Source of the DNA: Mixta calida
Lineage (GTDB): Bacteria; Pseudomonadota; Gammaproteobacteria; Enterobacterales; Enterobacteriaceae
Direction: 5' to 3'
Length of the DNA stretch: 64,000 bases
NCBI RefSeq assembly: GCF_002953215.1
Contig: NZ_CP026378.1
Span: 3,888,540-3,952,539, forward strand
Positions 38,701 to 48,250 of the stretch are shown piece after piece (within the stretch, counting starts at the first letter, position 1; every line of letters starts with the position of its first letter). The notes under the pieces were generated by a model. That model ran no database searches, was not told where the DNA came from, and was given only the letters and a program-made list of their open reading frames with translations. The position numbers were made by a program, and so were the translations under genes.

Positions 38701-41700
38701 ATTCAGCAGATCGTAGCTGTCCAGCGCTGAGCCGCTAATCAGGATCGGTACGCTCGTGTTGCCTGCCAGATCCGACACCGAAATATAACCGTTATCCCCT
38801 ACGTTAAGCGGGTTAGGCTCGATGCTCCATGCCCCCTTATCATCGGCAATCACAGTATGCTCAACGCCTTTGGCATCGGTAACGGTAACCGTGACGCCTG
38901 GCTCGGTTTGCCCACCCAGTTTTTCCGCCGTATTGGTGGAAATTCCTACGTTCGGCGGAATGTTGTCCTCGCCGGTCTGGGTCGAGACAGTAGACGGCTG
39001 ATAGTCGATAAGCGTCGGATCGTCATTCTGCGGCGTCTGTTCCTCCAGTCCCAGCGTTTCCACCAGGTCAACAATACGTCCTTTAATCGCTGAGCCGCTG
39101 CCGTCGCCCACGCCCGCATCGGTCCAGGTGACATAAAGCTGCCCGCCTTCCAGGAAGGTGACATCCACTTCCGTCTGATCGCCGTAGGTCAACTGATTGA
39201 TGCGCATCTGTTGGCCCACTCTGGCGCCGCTGGCATCAAAATACTGGGCATAGATGCCATAAGTACCGGCCCCCGCATCCGCATCTGTCGCCGAGACAAA
39301 TACGATGACAAAGCTGCCGTCAGGGCGACTGGCTACCTTCGCCAGATGCTGATCGCCTGCAGTCACGGTATTGATGATGAACTCATTCGATACCGCCTTG
39401 CCTTCAGCGTCGTAGATACGCCCCCAGACGCTGTAGCCATTCTGATCGGGTCCGCTCTTATCGTTCGAGTCCCAGGTGACCACAAAGTTACCGTTATCCA
39501 GCGCGCTCACGCTCGGTGACGCCTGATTGTTGGTCACCGTTTGGTTGGCGATAAACTCTGTCCCCACGGTATGTGTCGTCGGATCATAAATTTTCACCGC
39601 CGTGTCATAGCCGTTGCCTTTCTTGGTATAGGTGATGGCAACCTTGCCGTTGCTCAGCGTGGTAACCGACGGCAGGGGCTCCCAGTCAGCCCCCACGCCC
39701 AGGATGCCTGAGACGCTAAGCGAGGTTGAGGACAGTATCTGCTGGTCAGCCACCGGCGAACCGTCGGCATCATATTGACGTCCATAGATCTGCCAGACGT
39801 TATCTACAGCTGCCTGCCAGACCACCATATAACCGCCGTCGCTCAGCGGCGTGATGACCGGATGGCCCTGGCTCGATGCACCCGTACCGCTGTTGACGTT
39901 AAATTCAGCACCAGAGGTAGTAACGCCATTGATCGCTCCGTCGCTGTCATGGCTGTAAGTGAACTTCTGGCCTTTTATATAACCGCCGGACACCCAAACG
40001 ACTTCAAAGCTGCCGTCGGTGAGTACCGCTACCTGCGGAACAGTTTGATCCCCGGTGGTGGTGGTATTCACGATAAACTCCCTGCCCACCGGCTGCCCTT
40101 TGGCATCCAGCATCTGGCCCATTACGCAACTACCTGAGCCGTCGCCGCTGGCGGACTGCCAGACCACCACCGATCCGCCGCCCGGCAGGGACGACACTGA
40201 CGACACCGTCTGCGCCCCGGTGGTGGTGCTGTTCACCGTGAACTCAGAATAGTAGGCCGCGTCCGGGTTAATCACGATCCCTTCCACCCCGTTGCCGCTG
40301 CCATCCACATTATCGGACTGCCAGGTGACGTAGACGTTGCCGTCCGCGGTCAGCGTGGCGTCCAGGATATGCGTTGCGTCGGTCGAGTCGCCGCCGGTAC
40401 CCTGGTTGCCTTTGGTGGTGGTGTTGACGATAAACTCGCGGCCCACCTTATGATCGTCTGCGTCATAGCGCTGAGCGTAAACCGCCGAGCCGCTGCCGTC
40501 GCCGCCGTCCGAACCCCAGATAATCAGGTAGCCGCCATCTTCCAGCGCCACGCCCACCGGCTTGTACTGCTTGCCCGCCGTGTAGCTGTTGACGATAAAG
40601 TCGCCGGTGCCAACCACCGAAACGCTGCCGGTCTCCGCGTCCACCCTGTAATGCACCGCACGGATATCCGAGCCGTTGGCTCCGCTGTCATCGGTGTCCC
40701 AGTAAACCACGAAGCTGCCGTCCGTGAGGGTGATCACATCCGGGTAGTTCTGACTGGCGTCCATGGTGGTGTTCACCTGGAAGGCGTTGCCCAGCGGCTG
40801 GCCGTCCGCCCCGAAGATCTGCCCCACCACGCCGGTGGAGTTGCTGTCTGACGGGCCGCCCGCCGCGCTCCAGACCGTGATGTACATGCCCTGATGCGCC
40901 GCATCCGTAAAGGCCGCCATCTCCGGTCCGCCCGATGTGCCTACCGAAGTCCCGGTCAGCACCGCCACTTCGTCTCCCGGCTGGTTATCCGCGTCATAAC
41001 GGCGCTGATAAATCACCTTGCTTTCGCTTTCCCAGGTGATGATATAGCCGCCGTCCGCCGTCGCCACGGCGCTCGGCATACGCTGACTGCCAACGGTGGT
41101 GGCGTTCACCAGAAACTCGTCGGTCATTGCCCCGCCGTCCGCGCCGTAACGCCGTGCGATGACGCCGTCCCCGCTATTATCCAGGCCGCCGCCGTAGGAC
41201 TCGTAAACGATCAGGAAGCCGCCGTCCGCCAGCGCCACCACCTGTGGACTGTCCTGATTACCGCCGGTGCGCTGGTTGACCAGCTGCTCGGTGCCGATTT
41301 TATGCACCCCGTCCGCCTCGTAGAGCTGCATAAAGACATCGGAACCCGAGCCGGCGCCCTGCCAGGTCACCACGATGCGGCCGTCCGCCAGGCGCGTGGT
41401 GGAGGGGTTCAACTGATCACCTGCGGTGGTGGTGTTGACCTGCTCGCTTTCATTCAGCAGATCGTAGCTGGCCAGCGCCGATCCCTGAAAACTCAGCGGA
41501 TCGCCCACGTTGCCCGCCGGATCGGTGGCGTAGATCTTGCCCGACTCGCCTGCGGCAACCGGGTTCGGCGTCATGATCCAGCGGCCATTTTGATCCGCCA
41601 CGGCAGTGAATTTCTCGCCGTTGGCGGTTTCAACGGTAATTAACACGCCCGGTTCTGACTGACCGCTCAGCGACTCCGTCGAGTTGCCGGAGATGCCGAC

Positions 41701-44700
41701 GTTCGGCGCGGTAATATCCAGAACGAAATTCCAGCTGGCCGAAGGCGCGCTGACGTTGCCCGCAGCATCGGTCGCCGTCGCGGTAATGCTGTGCGTGCCT
41801 TCCGTCAGGTTGGTAGTCGGCGTATAGCTCCAGCATCCTTCAGCGTTCGCCGTTACGACGCCAAGCACGTTACTGCCGTCATACAGCGTCACTATCGCAC
41901 CAGCTTCCGCCGTGCCGGTTAAGGTCGGCGCCGGATCGTCCGTGACGTTGCCCTGCACGTTAGAGGTGAACTGTACCGTGCCGACATCATCTTCCAGTGA
42001 AGTAATGACCGGCGGCGCGGGCGGCGTGCTGTCGATCGTCAACGTAATGGTCGCCTGCGCGGTATTTTGCGCCGCGTTGGTAGTTTCCGCAGTCCAGGTA
42101 TGGACGCCATCGGGCACGTTTTCCAGCTGGAAGCGCCATACACCCATGGCGTCGGCCTCGACTGTGCCCAGCACTGAGCCATCTTCATCTTTAATGGTGA
42201 CCGTCGCACCCGGCGTGGCGCTGCCCTGCAGCTCCGGCGAGCTGTCGTCGGTGAGGCCGTTATTCAACACCGCGCCGGTAATGCTGCCCACATCATCGTT
42301 CGCCTGATCGATAGTCAACGCCACGGCGCTGCTGTCCACCGTGAAGGTGACCGCCTCACCGCGCGTCTCGTTGCCAGCCGCATCGGTGATTTTGGTCTGA
42401 TAGCTGTGTTCGCCATCCGTCAGCGTGCCCAGCGGCAGCGTCCAGTTTCCTTGCGCGTTGACCACGACGCTGCCGACCGGCGCGTCAGCGCCGTCCAGAT
42501 AGACGCTGACCGTGGCGCCCGCTTCGCCGGTGCCGGTTAAGACAGGCGAGCGATCGTCGGTGACGCCGCCTGGGGAGATAGCGCCCTGCTTATCGCCTTC
42601 GTCATCCATCAGCGTGGCGACCGCCGCGTCCGGCGCGGCCGTATCGAGAACAATCGGGAAGCCGCCCGTTTCCGCCGAGGAAACGCCCGCCGCGTTGACG
42701 GCGGTCGCCGTCAGGGTGTAGCTGCCGTCGGCGCCCAACTCGCTGATGGTGATGCTCCAGCGGCCATCTTTATCCACTTTACCTTCGCCAACCTGCACAC
42801 GGTTATTGCTGCTGTCGGTTGCCCAGACCTGCACCGTCATGCCGGGTCCGGCGGTGCCGTTAACCGTCAGCGTGGCGTCGTTGGTGACCTGCCCTTTTTG
42901 CAGATAACCGGTATCGTCATCTTCGCCCTGGGTAAAGTCATCTCTGATGTTTTCAATGGACGGCTGTGCTGGTGCGCTGGTCAACAAGGTGAAGTCCCAG
43001 GCTTCGTCCTCCGTGCCACTGATCTGCGGGCCAACGTTGCCCGCTGCGTCTACGGCGGCCACGGTCAGGCTATGATCGCCGCTCGCCAGCGATTTGCCCG
43101 GCGTGAAGCTCCAGGTACCGGTTTCCTGATCTACCGGCACGTTGCCGATCAGTTCACCGTGGTCATAGATATTGACGCTGGCCACCCCTTCCGCTAACGC
43201 GTCTGCGGTAATGCGTCCGGCGTAGGTAGGCTGAGCGTCATCCGTGGTGTCGCCATCGTTGATGTTGCCCTGCACCGGCCCGACATTGTCCGTCAGGGTG
43301 ACAGAGTCGTTTTCAAAGGCTTCAGCGTCTGGCGCGGTGATATCGACAGTGAAATCCCAGCTGTCATCTGCGCCGCCGGTCTGCGGACCTTCGTTGCCTG
43401 CCTTATCCACCGCTGCGGCGGTAAAGGCGTGATCCCCTTCCGCCAGATCGGTTTCCGGCGTAAAGCTCCAGTTGCCATTCTCATCCACCGGCGCACTGCC
43501 GATCAGCGTACCCTTGTCGTAGATATTCACATGATCGATATCACTGGTCGCTTTACCGGAGAAGGTCGGGCGCGCATCGTCAGTGATGCCGCCGTCCGTG
43601 ATCGGACCGGTCACCGCGCCCACGTCGTCGGTCAGACTCAGCGAGCCGTCGACGATGCCGGAGGTGTTGTTGTCAGGTGCAGAGGTATCGACGGTAAAAT
43701 CCCAGTTCCCGTCATCGGTACCGCTGACCGGGGCACCCTCGTTGCCCGCCTTGTCCACCGCCGCTGCGGACAGAGAATGTTCGCCCTCCGCCAGATCGGT
43801 TTCCGGCGTAAAGCTCCAGTTGCCATTCTCATCCACCGGCGCGCTGCCGATCAGTTCGCCGTTGTCGTAGATATTGACGTGATCGATATCATCGGTCGCT
43901 TTACCGGAGAAGGTCGGGCGCGCATCGTCAGTGAAGCCGCCGTCCAGGATCGGGCCGGTCACCGGTCCGACGTCGTCGGTCAGGCTCAGCGAGCCGTCAA
44001 CGATACCGGAGGTGCTGTTGTCCGGCGCGGTCACGTCGAGCGTAAAGTCCCAGCTCTCGTCATCGGTACCGCTGACCCTGGCGCCCTCGTTGCCTGCCTT
44101 GTCCACCGCTGCTGCGGACAAAGAATGTTCGCCTTCCGCCAGATCGGTTCCCGGCGTAAAGCTCCAGTTGCCATTCTCATCCACCGGCGCGCTGCCGATC
44201 AGCGTCCCCTTGTCGTAGATATTGACGTGATCGATATCGCTGGTCGCCTTGCCGCTGAAGGTCGGGCGCGCATCGTCGGTGACGCCGCCGTCCGGGATCG
44301 GGCCGGTCACCGGTCCGACGTCGTCGGTCAGGCTCAGTGAGTCGTCGACGATGCCGGAGGTGCTGTTGTCCGGTACGGTCACGTCGAGCGTAAAGTCCCA
44401 GCTCTCGTCATTGGTACCGCTGATCTGGGCGCCCACATTGCCCGCCCGATCAACCGCCGCCACGGTAAAGGCGTGATTGCCCTCCGTAAGATCGGTTTCC
44501 GGCGTGAAGCTCCATGCACCGCTGGTTTGATCCACCGCCGCATTGCCAATCAGCGTTCCTTTATCGTAGATATTCACGCTGACCACGCCACCGGCGAGGC
44601 CTTCCGCAGTGATGGTACCCGCGTAAGTCGGACGCGCGTCATTGGTGCTGCTGCCGTCGGTGATAACGCCGGTGACCGGCACCACATCGTCCGTCAGGCT

Positions 44701-47700
44701 GATGCTGCCGCCTGCGAATACCCCGGTATCCGGCGCGGTGATGTTAAGGGTAAAGTCCCAGCTCTCGTCATCGGTGCCGCTGACCGGGGCGCCCTCGTTG
44801 CCTGCCTTGTCCACCGCCGCTGCGGTCAGAGAATGTTCGCCCTCTGCCAGATCGGTTTCCGGCGTAAAGCTCCAGTTGCCATTCTCATCCACCGGCGCGC
44901 TGCCGATCAGCGTCCCCTTGTCGTAGATATTGACGTGATCGATATCGCTGGTCGCCTTGCCGCTGAAGGTCGGGCGCGCATCGTCGGTGACGCCGCTATC
45001 CGTGATCGGACCGGTCACCGCGCCCACGTCGTCGGTCAGGCTCAGCGAACCGTCAACGATACCGGAGGTGCTGTTGTCCGGCGCGGTCACGTCGAGCGTA
45101 AAGTCCCAGCTCTCGTCATCGGTGCCGCTGACCGGGGCGCCCTCGTTGCCCGCCTTGTCCACCGCTGCGGCGGTAAAGGCGTGCTCCCCTTCCGCCAGAT
45201 CGGTTTCCGGCGTAAAGCTCCAGTTGCCATCCTTATCCACCGGCGCACTGCCGATCAGCGTCCCCTTGTCGTAGATATTGACGTGATCGATATCGCTGGT
45301 CGCTTTACCGGAGAAGGTCGGGCGCGCATCGTCAGTGATGCCGCCGTCCGTGATCGGACCGGTCACCGGTCCGACGTCGTCGGTCAGGCTCAGCGAGCCG
45401 CTGACGATGCCGGAGGTGTTGTTGTCAGGTGCAGAGGTATCGACGGTAAAGTCCCAGCTTCCGTCATCGGTGCCGCTGACCGGGGCGCCCTCGTTGCCTG
45501 CCTTGTCCACCGCCGCTGCGGACAGAGAATGGTCGCCTTCCGCCAGATCGGTTTCCGGCGTAAAGCTCCAGTTGCCATTCTCATCCACCGGCGCACTGCC
45601 GATCAGCGTACCCTTGTCGTAGATATTCACACGATCGATATCGTCGGTCGCTTTACCGGAGAAGGTCGGGCGCGCGTCATCGGTGATGCCGCCGTCCGTG
45701 ATCGGGCCGGTCACCGGTCCGACGTCGTCGGTCAGGCTCAGCGAACCGTCAACGATACCGGAGGTGCTGTTGTCCGGCGCGGTCACGTCGAGCGTAAAGT
45801 CCCAGCTCTCGTCATTGGTGCCGCTGATCTGGGCGCCCTCGTTGCCTGCCTTGTCCACCGCCGCCACGGTAAAGGCGTGATCGCCCGCCGCCAGATCGGT
45901 TTCCGGCGTAAAGCTCCAACCGTTGTCTTGGCCCACCGACGCGCTGCCGATCAGCGTACCCCTGTCGTAGATATTGACGTGATCGATATCGCTGGTCGCT
46001 TTACCGGCATAGGTCGGACGCGCGTCGTTGGTGCTGCCGCCGTCGACGATAACGCCGGTGACCGGCGCCACATCGTCCGTCAGGCTCAGCGAGCCGCTGA
46101 CGATACCGGAGGTGTTGTTGTCAGGTGCAGAGGTATCGACGGTAAAGTCCCAGCTCTCGTCATCGGTGCCGCTGACCGGGGCGCCCTCGTTGCCTGCCTT
46201 ATCCACCGCCGCTGCGGACAGAGAATGTTCGCCTTCCGCCAGATCGGTTTCCGGCGTAAAGCTCCAGTTGCCATCCTTATCCACCGGCGCGCTGCCGATC
46301 AGTTCGCCGTTGTCGTAGATATTGACGTGATCGATATCGCTGGTCGCTTTACCGGAGAAGGTCGGGCGCGCATCGTCGATGTTGCCGCCGTCCGGGATCG
46401 GACCGGTCACCGGTCCGACGTCGTCAGTCAGGCTCAGCGAACCGTCAACGATGCCGGAGGTAGTGTTATCGGGTGCAGAGGTATCAACGGTAAAGTCCCA
46501 GCCAGCATCGGCGCCGCCGGTCTGCGGGCCTTCGTTGCCTGCTTTGTCCACCGCTGATGCGGACAGAGAATGGTCGCCTTCCGCCAGATCGGTTTCCGGC
46601 GTAAAGCTCCAGTTGCCATTCTCATCCACCGGCGCGCTGCCGATCAGTTCGCCATTATCATAGATATTGACGTGATCGATATCATCGGTGGCTTTGCCAG
46701 AGAAGGTCGGGCGGGTATCGTCGGTGACGCCGCCGTCCAGGATCGGGCCGGTCACCGGTCCGACGTCGTCAGTCAGGCTCAGCGAGCCGTCAACGATGCC
46801 GGAGGTGTTGTTATCGGGCGCTATGCTGTCAATGGTAAATGACCAGCCGTCATCCGCGGTGCCGCTGATGTGCGCGCCTTCTTTACCGGCCGCCTCCACC
46901 GCCGCCACGGTATAATTATGCGATGACCCTTCCGCCAGGCTTTTTGCCGGCGTAAAGCGCCAGTTGCCATCCTTATCCACCGGCGCGCTGCCAATCAGTT
47001 CGCCGTTGTCATAAATATTAACGTGATCGGTGCCCGGCGTCGCTTTACCGGAATAGGTCGGTCGGGTATCGTTCGTCACGCCGCCGTCAGCAATCACGCC
47101 GGTAACAGGCGCGACATCATCCGTCAGCGAAATAGAGCCGGAGACGATATCCGCTACCGGTCTGTTGACTATAAGCGGGGGCGAAACGTTACCGGCAGGA
47201 TCTTCCGCCACAACCGTTGCAGTATTATCCCCTTTGTTAATCGGGTTGGGCTGGATGCTCCAGTCGCCGTTTTCATCCGCCGTGACGGTGGTTGTCTCGC
47301 CACTATCCTTGTCGGTAATGGTGACCTTTGCGCCCGGCTCCGCCTTACCCGCCAGCCCGTTATCATCGTTCTGCGTTATGCTCGGCGTTTCGGGTGCGGT
47401 TTCATCCCGGTAGTCGATGTTCGCGGTGCCGGTGTTGCCGCTGGAATCGGTCACCGTAACGGTGATCGCGCCGTTGGGCTGAGAAGCAGGCGCTTCGATG
47501 GCCCAGTTGCCGTCTTTATCGGTCTTCGTGGTCAGCGTGCTGCCGTCGGGTAAGGTAATAGTGACGTCGGCATTCGGGCTGGATGACGTGCCGGACAGCT
47601 CCGGGCGGCCATCTTTATCCTCGTCAGTAGGTGGATTAATGGTGACGTTCAGTTTCGGGCTGGCCGAGTGTGATCCACCATTATGATTATTCGACGCCGC

Positions 47701-48192
47701 CCAGGCGACGCCAGCGACGCCGGCGGTAGCCGCGCCGAGCAGTAAAAAAGGCAGCCAGGCAAAGTTATCGCCGTCCGCCACCGGGTCGGCAATCGTTGAA
47801 CCTTCGCCGCCTAAAACGACCTGGCTATTCTGCCCATCCAGCATGGCTGGCGGATAATCCGCCACCTCGCCTGAGGTGGGAATATATTCATAATATTGTC
47901 CGTTTTCCGCCTGACCAATTAGATGGACGCTGTCGTTATCATAATAATCTTCGAGAATAACGTCCGGGGCGTCTGCATCTCCGCCCTCAAATGCCAGGAC
48001 AAGGTTATTTCCAACGCGCTTAGTGGTCACAAGCTGCGGCGCGTGTCCGGTAGTTTCATCAATCAGTTCAATATTATATTTGCCGCGATGCGGCACCGCT
48101 ATTACGACAGGAGCATCTTTTCCTGCCGCGACTTCATGAGACGAAACGATCCCTTTAGTCCCACGTAAATTTATTTTTACCATGGCAGCCAT
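35752..48192 (-). CDS. Giant BapA/LapA-like adhesin, type I secreted, 4146 residues
   Basis: Surface adhesin. Residues 1-140: BapA-type prefix domain; about 143-167: hydrophobic FAWLPFLLLGAATAGVAGV segment; about 175-345: two divergent Ig-like domains; about 345-1655: 12 Ig-like repeats of about 116 residues (SLTDDVGPVTGPI ... SGKATSDIDHVNIYDNGELIGSAPVD); about 1655-2240: five more divergent Ig-like domains; about 2246-3060 and 3163-3980: two arrays, each with 14 copies of a roughly 57-residue motif (VNTTTAGDQ ... LADGxxVVTW ... YDADGxxVG), joined by an Ig-like domain; about 3984-4146: end with sparse RTX-like nonapeptides (GTDGNDSLDG, GGDGNDTLVW) and a hydrophobic C-terminus as in type I secretion signals. 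No cysteine-rich regions. Start ATG 48192 with AAGGA 7 bases upstream. Neighbouring OmpA-like, TolC, ABC and HlyD genes supply export. Expected role: biofilm formation or host attachment. Confidence 0.95.
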   Translation of the reverse strand: MAAMVKINLRGTKGIVSSHEVAAGKDAPVVIAVPHRGKYNIELIDETTGHAPQLVTTKRVGNNLVLAFEGGDADAPDVILEDYYDNDSVHLIGQAENGQYYEYIPTSGEVADYPPAMLDGQNSQVVLGGEGSTIADPVADGDNFAWLPFLLLGAATAGVAGVAWAASNNHNGGSHSASPKLNVTINPPTDEDKDGRPELSGTSSSPNADVTITLPDGSTLTTKTDKDGNWAIEAPASQPNGAITVTVTDSSGNTGTANIDYRDETAPETPSITQNDDNGLAGKAEPGAKVTITDKDSGETTTVTADENGDWSIQPNPINKGDNTATVVAEDPAGNVSPPLIVNRPVADIVSGSISLTDDVAPVTGVIADGGVTNDTRPTYSGKATPGTDHVNIYDNGELIGSAPVDKDGNWRFTPAKSLAEGSSHNYTVAAVEAAGKEGAHISGTADDGWSFTIDSIAPDNNTSGIVDGSLSLTDDVGPVTGPILDGGVTDDTRPTFSGKATDDIDHVNIYDNGELIGSAPVDENGNWSFTPETDLAEGDHSLSASAVDKAGNEGPQTGGADAGWDFTVDTSAPDNTTSGIVDGSLSLTDDVGPVTGPIPDGGNIDDARPTFSGKATSDIDHVNIYDNGELIGSAPVDKDGNWSFTPETDLAEGEHSLSAAAVDKAGNEGAPVSGTDDESWDFTVDTSAPDNNTSGIVSGSLSLTDDVAPVTGVIVDGGSTNDARPTYAGKATSDIDHVNIYDRGTLIGSASVGQDNGWSFTPETDLAAGDHAFTVAAVDKAGNEGAQISGTNDESWDFTLDVTAPDNSTSGIVDGSLSLTDDVGPVTGPITDGGITDDARPTFSGKATDDIDRVNIYDKGTLIGSAPVDENGNWSFTPETDLAEGDHSLSAAAVDKAGNEGAPVSGTDDGSWDFTVDTSAPDNNTSGIVSGSLSLTDDVGPVTGPITDGGITDDARPTFSGKATSDIDHVNIYDKGTLIGSAPVDKDGNWSFTPETDLAEGEHAFTAAAVDKAGNEGAPVSGTDDESWDFTLDVTAPDNSTSGIVDGSLSLTDDVGAVTGPITDSGVTDDARPTFSGKATSDIDHVNIYDKGTLIGSAPVDENGNWSFTPETDLAEGEHSLTAAAVDKAGNEGAPVSGTDDESWDFTLNITAPDTGVFAGGSISLTDDVVPVTGVITDGSSTNDARPTYAGTITAEGLAGGVVSVNIYDKGTLIGNAAVDQTSGAWSFTPETDLTEGNHAFTVAAVDRAGNVGAQISGTNDESWDFTLDVTVPDNSTSGIVDDSLSLTDDVGPVTGPIPDGGVTDDARPTFSGKATSDIDHVNIYDKGTLIGSAPVDENGNWSFTPGTDLAEGEHSLSAAAVDKAGNEGARVSGTDDESWDFTLDVTAPDNSTSGIVDGSLSLTDDVGPVTGPILDGGFTDDARPTFSGKATDDIDHVNIYDNGELIGSAPVDENGNWSFTPETDLAEGEHSLSAAAVDKAGNEGAPVSGTDDGNWDFTVDTSAPDNNTSGIVDGSLSLTDDVGAVTGPITDGGITDDARPTFSGKATSDIDHVNIYDKGTLIGSAPVDENGNWSFTPETDLAEGDHAFTAAAVDKAGNEGPQTGGADDSWDFTVDITAPDAEAFENDSVTLTDNVGPVQGNINDGDTTDDAQPTYAGRITADALAEGVASVNIYDHGELIGNVPVDQETGTWSFTPGKSLASGDHSLTVAAVDAAGNVGPQISGTEDEAWDFTLLTSAPAQPSIENIRDDFTQGEDDDTGYLQKGQVTNDATLTVNGTAGPGMTVQVWATDSSNNRVQVGEGKVDKDGRWSITISELGADGSYTLTATAVNAAGVSSAETGGFPIVLDTAAPDAAVATLMDDEGDKQGAISPGGVTDDRSPVLTGTGEAGATVSVYLDGADAPVGSVVVNAQGNWTLPLGTLTDGEHSYQTKITDAAGNETRGEAVTFTVDSSAVALTIDQANDDVGSITGAVLNNGLTDDSSPELQGSATPGATVTIKDEDGSVLGTVEADAMGVWRFQLENVPDGVHTWTAETTNAAQNTAQATITLTIDSTPPAPPVITSLEDDVGTVQFTSNVQGNVTDDPAPTLTGTAEAGAIVTLYDGSNVLGVVTANAEGCWSYTPTTNLTEGTHSITATATDAAGNVSAPSASWNFVLDITAPNVGISGNSTESLSGQSEPGVLITVETANGEKFTAVADQNGRWIMTPNPVAAGESGKIYATDPAGNVGDPLSFQGSALASYDLLNESEQVNTTTAGDQLNPSTTRLADGRIVVTWQGAGSGSDVFMQLYEADGVHKIGTEQLVNQRTGGNQDSPQVVALADGGFLIVYESYGGGLDNSGDGVIARRYGADGGAMTDEFLVNATTVGSQRMPSAVATADGGYIITWESESKVIYQRRYDADNQPGDEVAVLTGTSVGTSGGPEMAAFTDAAHQGMYITVWSAAGGPSDSNSTGVVGQIFGADGQPLGNAFQVNTTMDASQNYPDVITLTDGSFVVYWDTDDSGANGSDIRAVHYRVDAETGSVSVVGTGDFIVNSYTAGKQYKPVGVALEDGGYLIIWGSDGGDGSGSAVYAQRYDADDHKVGREFIVNTTTKGNQGTGGDSTDATHILDATLTADGNVYVTWQSDNVDGSGNGVEGIVINPDAAYYSEFTVNSTTTGAQTVSSVSSLPGGGSVVVWQSASGDGSGSCVMGQMLDAKGQPVGREFIVNTTTTGDQTVPQVAVLTDGSFEVVWVSGGYIKGQKFTYSHDSDGAINGVTTSGAEFNVNSGTGASSQGHPVITPLSDGGYMVVWQAAVDNVWQIYGRQYDADGSPVADQQILSSTSLSVSGILGVGADWEPLPSVTTLSNGKVAITYTKKGNGYDTAVKIYDPTTHTVGTEFIANQTVTNNQASPSVSALDNGNFVVTWDSNDKSGPDQNGYSVWGRIYDAEGKAVSNEFIINTVTAGDQHLAKVASRPDGSFVIVFVSATDADAGAGTYGIYAQYFDASGARVGQQMRINQLTYGDQTEVDVTFLEGGQLYVTWTDAGVGDGSGSAIKGRIVDLVETLGLEEQTPQNDDPTLIDYQPSTVSTQTGEDNIPPNVGISTNTAEKLGGQTEPGVTVTVTDAKGVEHTVIADDKGAWSIEPNPLNVGDNGYISVSDLAGNTSVPILISGSALDSYDLLNESAQVNTTTAGDQLNPSTTRLADGRIVVTWQGAGSGSDVFMQLYEADGVHKIGTEQLVNQRTGGNQDSPQVVALADGGFLIVYESYGGGLDNSGDGVIARRYGADGGAMTDEFLVNATTVGSQRMPSAVATADGGYIITWESESKVIYQRRYDADNQPGDEVAVLTGTSVGTSGGPEMAAFTDAAHQGMYITVWSAAGGPSDSNSTGVVGQIFGADGQPLGNAFQVNTTMDASQNYPDVITLADGSFVVYWDTDDSGANGSDIRAVHYRVDAETGSVSVVGTGDFIVNSYTAGKQYKPVGVALEDGGYLIIWGSDGGDGSGSAVYAQRYDADDHKVGREFIVNTTTKGNQGTGGDSTDATHILDATLTADGNVYVTWQSDNVDGSGNGVEGIVINPDAAYYSEFAVNTTTTGDQTASKVVSLPTGGLFEVWVSASGDGSGTAIKGQMLDAKGQPVGSEFTVNSTTTGNQLTPVVLENGNIEVVWTSPGTNGANYIKGQQYSYSYDKEGNINGLTPVGGEFNISSGAGATGQQHPDVTSLDDGGYIVVWEALVGGEYKIFARQYDADNSPATGEIVLASTGLTTGILGNSNSWSALPSIAQLSNGQIAVTYAVKGTGYDTSVVMYDPATHVVSSSSIVNQTTSGDQASATVSALDNGNFVVTWDSNDNSGPDQSGYSVWGRLYDGSGKALSNEFIINTDTAGNQHLPKVVSRADGSFVALFVSATDGDAGPGTYGIYAQYFDAAGHKVGQQIQINQLNFGDQTEVDATFTEGGQLYVTWTDSGVGDGSGSAIKGRLVDLVETLGLPDDGTGVTHIDYRPAQHYLNGTDGNDSLDGRGAIAIDGKGGDDTIFINSTAFSSINGGDGNDTLVWDSNNNFELGSVSSKISGIETIHMGNNAAQTLVISASDILEMTKDNGESEHVLKITGDDGDSNTNGARDTVSINKSVWTASSSETENGVTYDVYVHNDDATVKLMIQHGLNVV
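37490..38719 (-). repeat. 1.23-kb intragenic duplicate, downstream copy (motif copies 1-7, second array)
   Basis: Matches 40241-41470 at a constant offset of 2751 bases with only about ten base differences that I can see and two or three residue changes in about 405. It encodes motif copies 1-7 of the second 14-copy array. Flanking copies 8-14 of the two arrays are clearly diverged. Confidence 0.93.
40241..41470 (-). repeat. 1.23-kb intragenic duplicate, upstream copy (motif copies 1-7, first array)
   Basis: Partner of 37490-38719. The 2751-base offset equals 917 codons, one array plus one Ig-like linker. The sharp drop in identity at both ends argues for recent gene conversion and not for a simple recent duplication of the whole 917-residue unit. 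Confidence 0.93.
43200..47165 (-). repeat. Tandem array of twelve ~348-bp Ig-like repeats
   Basis: The SLTDDV motif recurs near 43280, 43626, 43971, 44318, 44685, 45027, 45372, 45721, 46072, 46421, 46768 and 47125: twelve units, spacing 342-367 bases. The inner units share long stretches of near-identical DNA; the first and last are more divergent, the usual pattern for an array that expands and contracts by recombination. Copy number in an assembly may be wrong. Confidence 0.92.
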
Positions 48193-48250
48193 TTTTTTAT
48201 CCTTGTGTAATCAAAGAAACACATTAATGTTCAGAACGCTTCCTGGGCCT

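Noticed and set aside
44473..46557. 694-codon open frame on the plus strand, with similar long frames at 43429-44340, 37459-38100 and 40894-41643
   Set aside because: They lie antisense to the repeated adhesin gene. The repeated GC-rich DNA keeps the opposite frame open, and the product is an Arg/His-rich periodic shadow with no family resemblance.
43200..47165. CRISPR array
   Set aside because: The periodic repeats are 348 bp, in frame, without spacers; they are protein domain repeats.
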